Positions 58,611-64,000 of a stretch of 64,000 nucleotides of DNA are shown here, one piece after another. The translations under genes and the position numbers were made by a program. The DNA is from Chelonoidis abingdonii. Lineage: Eukaryota; Chordata; Testudines; Testudinidae. The notes below the pieces were generated by a model. That model searched no databases and was not told the DNA's origin. It saw nothing but the letters and a program-made list of their open reading frames with translations. The stretch lies in assembly GCF_003597395.2 (NCBI RefSeq), contig NC_133769.1:178035204-178099203 (forward strand). The letters run 5' to 3'. Numbering within the stretch: the first letter of the stretch is position 1; each line of letters starts with the position of its first letter.

Positions 58611-59991
58611 ATTTTTTTGTCTTTGATCTTTTTTTGGTGGCATCATTTCTTATTTAAATAGTTCCCAGGAGGTGTATAAATGGCTGCTAGTCTTTCAATC
58701 CACCTTTCTTCTGCATTTGATTTAATTTGTATCTAACTATTCAAATCTGTGAGTGTTTGTCCCCTGATATGGACCAAAATCATCTGTACATCCAGCTGTA
58801 CATCCACTGACTTCATGAGGTGCACCTCAGGGACAAATTTGTCCCTATACTCTATTTCTTTCAGCTTTCACCCCAGGTTCTAGGTCACATTCTCTCACCA
58901 CTAGTAATGGACCTTTTCTGATCATTATGATTCCTGAACTCTGGACGTCCTTCTGAAATTTTTTTAAACCTGTGTCCTGAGATTTGTGCATATTTTACTG
59001 GGGCTACTCACATGAATAAAGTTAAGCAGGAGCATAAATCCTTGCAGGAGCTGGGCACTGAAAGGTAGATGAAGCATTTTCATCACCTCTGCTCTGATTT
59101 CCTTTCCCTGTACAGGAAGGAGTGCACAACACCCATATCAGTCATGATTTGGCTCATTTCTCTCAATTTTTTAAGCATGGATTTTTTAAATTTGATTTTT
59201 AAACGAACATACAGAGCTCAGCAGATAGGTGTTATTGTGAAAGTGACCCCTCAAAGTCCAGTGAAAACTGATAGTCTGGTAAAGTTTGATCATTCACTGA
59301 AAGTTGAACAAAAAGTTTTCACAAGCCAATTTGAGTGTAACCACTTTTAAAAATAAACATAGACCTATGAGTATTACTAACCCTGCTTCAAATAAATGTC
59401 TGTTCTTGTGCTTCTCAGGGGGACAGAAAAAAAGGTCGGAACTAAAAAAAAACAACCCTCCACAGCTAATATAAGACCCGGCAAGAACAGATAACATTCA
59501 GAGACTTCTTAGAGTAGAGCCTGATCCCCTGTAGTCCTTAAAAGTTAGTGGGAAATCACTGAGAGTTTTGCCTGTATATGAGCACAGCCGGATTGCATCA
59601 AACACGGTGGGGGAAACACCCACCCATAATCCAGTGTAGGGTAGCTTGACTTAGAGTGGGTAAGTGATGGTAGACGGTCATGGTCAGCCACATATCTTGG
59701 GCAGTTACCATTCTAGTATAATTATAACCCAGCACCAATTGTAGGCAGTGTGTACCTTAGCCAGATAAGGATTTGCTGCTCCAGAATGGAAATTCTCCCA
59801 TTTCTCCCCGAGTAAGTCATGTACAGCTTTCCTGGAAACACTGCTACCCCATTTAGCCCCTCTGTTTGAGGGATTGTGAGACGGCTTGGAAAAATTAATT
59901 TGTTTAAGACAACTGTTTCCCCAAGCAATTAGTAGCAGTGTCGCAGGGTATGACTGGAAGTTTTGATGAGGAATGCTTATAGCTTTGAAAC

Positions 59992-60308
59992 TATTGCCAA
60001 CCCCAACCATTCCAAAATCATGAGTCAGGCCCCAGAAATTCATGAAATTGGCTTTAAATGTATGAAGTTTTAGAAATAAATAAATATAAGGTTCTTTATT
60101 TGCCTTCTGGTTTTGAGTCTGTAGGGTTCATTTAGGTCACATCTTCAAGCTTTTTTTTTTTTTTGTAATCATGAGAGCTAGGAACTTACATAACTTTTTA
60201 ATGAAAGCTGAGATTCTCACATAACCACTTGTCTCCAGGAGTTGTGGCTTTAATAAACCATCAAATATCATGGGACTCACAATAAAATCAAGAGAGTTGG
60301 CTACATTG
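59992..60308 (-). mobile_element. MITE of the GTTGCCAAC family, copy 3
   Basis: On the + strand it runs from TATTGCCAACCCCAACCATT to AAGAGAGTTGGCTACATTG, with CTTTATTTGCCTTCTGGTTT, TAATGAAAGCTGAGATTCTC and GTCTCCAGGAGTTGTGG inside. It is the best-preserved of the three copies seen (also 6239-6476 and 56229-56497). Confidence 0.75.
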
Positions 60309-60851
60309 CTTTGATCACCTGCTTTAGCATTTGAGGTGGCCAGAGCTTATGTGAAGTGGACAGAACTGGAATTCTCTGTTGCCAACCTGTTCATACAGCT
60401 AAATTAATCTCTTAGTTTGAATAATCTCAGCTGTTATTTTACTAACCTGCATTCAGACCCAACATTGCTAAAATGTATTTGTTGTTGCTGTGGTTCGGTA
60501 TGTCTGCATTGGCTGAAGAACAGTAACAGATTTTCAGGCTTCACATGATTCTACTTTTATAATTCTCTTAAAACAAGTGTCAGATGTAAACCTATCTTCC
60601 TGTAACATCTTTTCCAAGACGTTTTTATCTGATTTTATCTCTCTCAGCTGCGAAGAAGTAGCTGGCAGGTTTGCCCCCTTTCTCTCGTGTTGTTCTTTTT
60701 AGGTATTGAAGCCACAGGCCTGTTTGCTCAAAGTGATCACTTAGTAGTTTACATATTAGGTTTTAAATACCTATATTTGTTAGATCAGGAACTACAGGTT
60801 CAAACCCCAGCAGGATTAGTTTAGTTCCTTCCAAAGTAGATTAATTGAGGA

Positions 60852-61062
60852 CCATTGTAACGCCAACAGACCCCAGATGTTGGGAGATGGGATCGAACCC
60901 TGGACTTCTAGAAATTAGTGCATGAGCCTCTACCACATGCGCTAAAAGCCAACTGGCTGTTAGCTAATGCTGTAGAGCAGACTCATTTTACCTCTCTCTA
61001 CGTGGTCTTGCTGCCACTAGATGGGCCAGAACACCACACCCAGAATTTGTGTGGGTTACATA
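60852..61062 (-). mobile_element. tRNA-derived SINE unit 1
   Basis: On the minus strand AGCGCATGTGGTAGAGGC fits a pol III A box region and GGGTTCGATCCC a B box about 30 bases on. The 5' side carries a conserved flank with GCTAACAGCCAGTTGGC and GTGGCAGCAAGACCACG. The same arrangement recurs 279 bases downstream. Confidence 0.7.
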
Positions 61063-61130
61063 CTTCAACTAGCTGAGGAAGCATGTCCCAAGCTTTGGAG
61101 TCTTCCAGGTGAAATCCCAGACAAGCCCCC

Positions 61131-61330
61131 ACTTGTAACACCAACAGACCCCGGTTGTCAGCAGGCAGGATTGAACCTGGAACCTCAGTGCATAAGCCTC
61201 TACTGCATGAGCGAAAAGCCAATTGGCTGTTAGCTAAGGCCGTAAAGCAGACTTATTTTCTCTTTCTGTTTAAGTGGTCTCAGTGCCACAAGATGGGACA
61301 GAAAACCACAGCCAGAAGGTGTGTGAGTGA
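61131..61330 (-). mobile_element. tRNA-derived SINE unit 2
   Basis: A second unit in the same orientation: GCTCATGCAGTAGAGGC, GGTTCAATCCTGCC and CAGCCAATTGGCTTTTCGC on the minus strand. It matches unit 1 along the A box, B box and the flank with TGGCACTGAGACC. The two units plus the 70-base spacer form a tandem pair with a period of about 279 bases. Confidence 0.7.
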
Positions 61331-61924
61331 AACCATGCATTTTGGTTTTGTTCTTTCAGACAAGAGGTATGACACCACAGTCTTGCCAGTTCTGTATATC
61401 CTTTGGGTAAGGATAGTTCCCCCCCCCCCCAGTGCCTTTGCCCCAAAATTTCCCTTTCCACTGATATCTGCCCTGCACTTCAGAATTGACTGCATTTCAT
61501 CAAGCCAGGCCCTTGCATGTGGGAGGTTCTGGAATGGGCCACAGGATAGCTGCTGTTCTCTCCCACTTGCGGTACAACAGAAATATGAATATTGCTGCCA
61601 TGTGGTTAGCTGTTACTGAACCCTAATCTTTCCACTCCTGAAGCCATACTTGCTCATCACTTGATCACCTAGGCCCAGTTTTCCAAACTACTGTGAGATG
61701 CAGAGGCACTGGAGAAGGATTAGGGGAAAGTGATAGAGTCCAAGCCAGCTCTAGTCCCCAAGGGATACAGATGACAGGGAGGGACAGAGGGAGGTTGCAC
61801 ACACTCTGAAATTAGAACACTGCCTGAGAAGCGTGTTGCAGCAGCAACAGAACTGGGTGCCCACCTCTCTAATCTGGCAGTTTTGGGCAGCTGCAAGTCT
61901 CCTGATAAGAGTAGTGGGCTTTAT

Positions 61925-62195
61925 TGGAGAAAACGCCCTGGGAGTCAAAAGCTTGGGATTCAGTTCCTGGCTTTGCCATAGACTCTGTGCAACCAAGTCA
62001 CTTAATCTATCTGTGCCTCAGTTCCCCCTGTGTAAAATGGGGATAATGCTGCCTCTCTCTCATACCTATCTGCCTATTTAGGCTGTAAGCTTTTTGCAGC
62101 TGTCTCTCACACTTTGTACAGTGCCCAGCAAGAGGGGGCCCTAATCTCAGTTGCAGTTTCAAGGCAGTAGTGTAATACAAGTAGCAATTGGGCCT
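61925..62195 (+). mobile_element. MIR-like CORE-SINE, nearly complete body
   Basis: TGGGATTCAGTTCCTGGCTT, TGTGCCTCAGTTCCCCCTGT, GTAAAATGGGGATAATGCTG, GGCTGTAAGCTTTTTGCAG and GTACAGTGCCCAGCAAGAGG appear in order on the + strand. It is the best-preserved copy of this SINE in the window. Confidence 0.8.
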
Positions 62196-64000
62196 GCTGC
62201 CTTTTCCCATTTTAAATGCAACACAAGAAATTCCTCCAGGCTCATCAGCAGGCAGGATTAGGGGAAGAGCCACAGATCAGGTCCCCAGAAAGGGAGTTTC
62301 CTCCAAGCTACCATGCCCATATGTAAAGTGCCTAACCCTTATTTAGGGCTTTCCAGCCATACAAAGGAAAAGAAATATCATTTCATCTTCCCATATTGGA
62401 AGTGGGGGGGGGGAGGGAGGGGAGAGGCAAATACTTACACAAAGTCACCAGAAGAACTAGGAATAAAACCCACATCTTCTAATTCCCAGGCCTATGCCTC
62501 GTGATCAAACTACATTGCCTCCTATATATAGATAGTTCCAAATTCTAATACTTGTGCTACTGCTTGTGTTGGTGATGCAAGCTAGGAGACATCCTCTGTG
62601 AATAGCAGAGGTTCTACTTCCATCAGGGCTATGAAAGCAGAGTCCTATTAAACTGTCTGTCTTCTCCCCACCCCTTCTCTGTGTGGTGGATAAGGCAAGC
62701 AGTTTTAGTGAGTGTGAGTGGATATGAGGTGCAGGCGTGTCACCGGATAAGCATGGGCAGCTGTGTGGCATGTCAGTAAACAGGAATTAAGAGGTTAAAG
62801 GGGCACAATGCAAGAGTGTGTGTGGGAAAAAGAAAAGTAGGTTTAGAGTATTGTAGAAAGAGGGAATGATCACAATGATATGGAAAAGCAGAAGGAAGAG
62901 AAAAGATGAAAAAACAGGGGAAAGATGAAGAAATAGAACTTGTAGGAAGAAAACAATAATTTTATTGTAGCTGAAAAGCTAGTCTGAGGGGGAAATGATT
63001 CCAGCATCTATCATAAAAGGAAAGGAAAAGAACTTGGGGAGGAGGAGGAAGAAAGAGAGCAAGAAGAACAAATCCAAGAAAGGAAACCTAGTAAGTTAAA
63101 GTGGTTTGTTCTTTTGTTATATATAGTGAACTAGGTGCTCTAATATTACAATGAAATGTACAAATTAGTATTATTTACTTACATTTCCCTTGGAGAATTA
63201 AAAGTGTATAGGGGCTCCAATGAATTGCTTTCTTGGGGAAAGCCCAAATCTTTTCTCCACTTACCCTCCCAAAAAATAAAATAGTGCTGCCCTAAAAATA
63301 TTCCCTGAGCTGCTTGTAACAATGGCTGGGATGGACTGCCTGTATCTTCTAGTCTGACCCTAGTGGTGGAAGAAGTGATTTTCTCCCCTCCCCCTGCCCA
63401 TGTAGATTACTTGTAAACTCCTTTGGGATTAAAAGTATTATCTAAAAGTAAGAAACTGTTTGCTATGCTATTCCTCATTATAATTTGCATATCACTAACA
63501 ACTTGATTTATAAATTGCCATATATAAATTGCTATAGCTAGATATGAAGACTGGGTCTCTGCTTTTATGAGTTTGTAGCCTAAATAGCTCTAAATATCCT
63601 TTTGATTGTTTAAATGTTGGAGATGCTTACCATTGAGTGATGACTGTGACACCAGTGAAAGAGTTCATTTGAAAATGATGGTAAGCAGGTAGAAACAGTA
63701 TTCTCCTCTCATAACAGGGTGTGATCAGTCAATGGAAGCATGTTGTGCAGTTGTAATGCTTTAACTTAATTTCCTTCTGGAGATCTTGGATGGGTGAAGT
63801 TCCCCTGGATCTAGAATTCTCCCTTTCTAGCCTGCTCCTGCAGTTTCATCTACATTCAAATTATTTAATGTCCTTTTCCTAAGGAAACTCAGTTCTGTGT
63901 TTTCTAATATGCTGCCATATTCTTAATTATTCTGCCTCCACTGAAATGCTGACTATTCTTTAAAGGTTCTTGTAATGCTTTCAGTTCTGTCTAGCTAGAA

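Larger units (their letters stand above)
50957..64000 (+). other. CD247: CD247 intron 1 (first 13 kb)
   Basis: I looked for the next exon, which should encode the LLDPKLCYLLDG region and the membrane helix, and did not see it. The first intron is known to be very long in mammals, so the rest of the window is taken as intron. Recognised contents are listed separately; 51000-52560, 52650-56228, 56500-58300, 58620-59990 and 62200-64000 hold no exon or repeat that I can name beyond simple runs, such as (TG)n near 54958-54971 and 58524-58535, a C/A run near 54674 and a purine-rich tract at about 62880-63090. Confidence 0.7.

Overview
This is a vertebrate nuclear genomic window, most likely from a turtle (Testudines). 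Two recognisable host genes lie on the + strand and almost everything else is interspersed repeat. The turtle assignment is inference. It rests on the repeat mix: CR1 LINEs, a PIF/Harbinger DNA transposon with its two proteins, Gmr1-like Gypsy remains, MIR-like CORE-SINEs, several hAT-type MITEs of types I associate with turtle genomes, and large LTRs with TGTGAC or TGTAAG ends. There are no operons, CRISPR arrays or prokaryotic features.

Host genes. CREG1 (secreted/lysosomal glycoprotein) starts inside a CpG-rich promoter at about 27.6-28.8 kb. It has coding exons at 28222-28507, 33683-33802 and 34190-34374, and a 3'-UTR exon from 35208. Exon 1 carries a 10-base tandem duplication (28347-28356) that shifts the frame. 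The stop codon is split by the last intron. At 50899-50956 a 58-base exon encodes the signal peptide of CD247 (T-cell receptor zeta chain) and ends in a phase-1 GTAAG donor; a composite ETS/RUNX-like site lies about 110 bases upstream. No later CD247 exon is seen, so 50957-64000 is read as the first part of CD247 intron 1. From established knowledge, CREG1 and CD247 are neighbours in the same orientation in human, and that order is conserved here.

Repeat layout. 0-3 kb: broken Gypsy (Gmr1-like) element on the - strand (gag, protease, integrase finger), split by a solo LTR at 234-1392. 4.7-9.9 kb: MITEs, CORE-SINEs and a CR1 tail. 10.08-14.03 kb: a nearly complete but inactivated Harbinger transposon (transposase +, Myb/SANT-like partner -). 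14.6-20.6 kb: MITEs and a minus-strand solo LTR (19095-20628) with a MITE inside it. 21.66-22.1 kb: an old tandem array with a unit of about 40 bases. 23865-25057: a solo LTR with an exact 4-base target duplication. 26.37-27.55 kb: a foldback MITE and a CR1 reverse-transcriptase fragment that stops at the edge of the CREG1 promoter. Intron 1 of CREG1 holds a MITE inside a MITE. 36-50 kb between the two genes holds palindromes, an LTR-like element, a MITE about 2.7 kb long interrupted by another element, a second uninterrupted copy of that MITE, and two adjacent large hairpins just upstream of CD247. 51-64 kb holds MITEs, foldback repeats, and two tRNA-derived SINE units in tandem.

I did not find a new biological system. 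The observations that most merit checking are the frameshift in CREG1 exon 1, the tiny CD247 exon with its upstream motif, and the hairpin pair at 49.6-50.2 kb.
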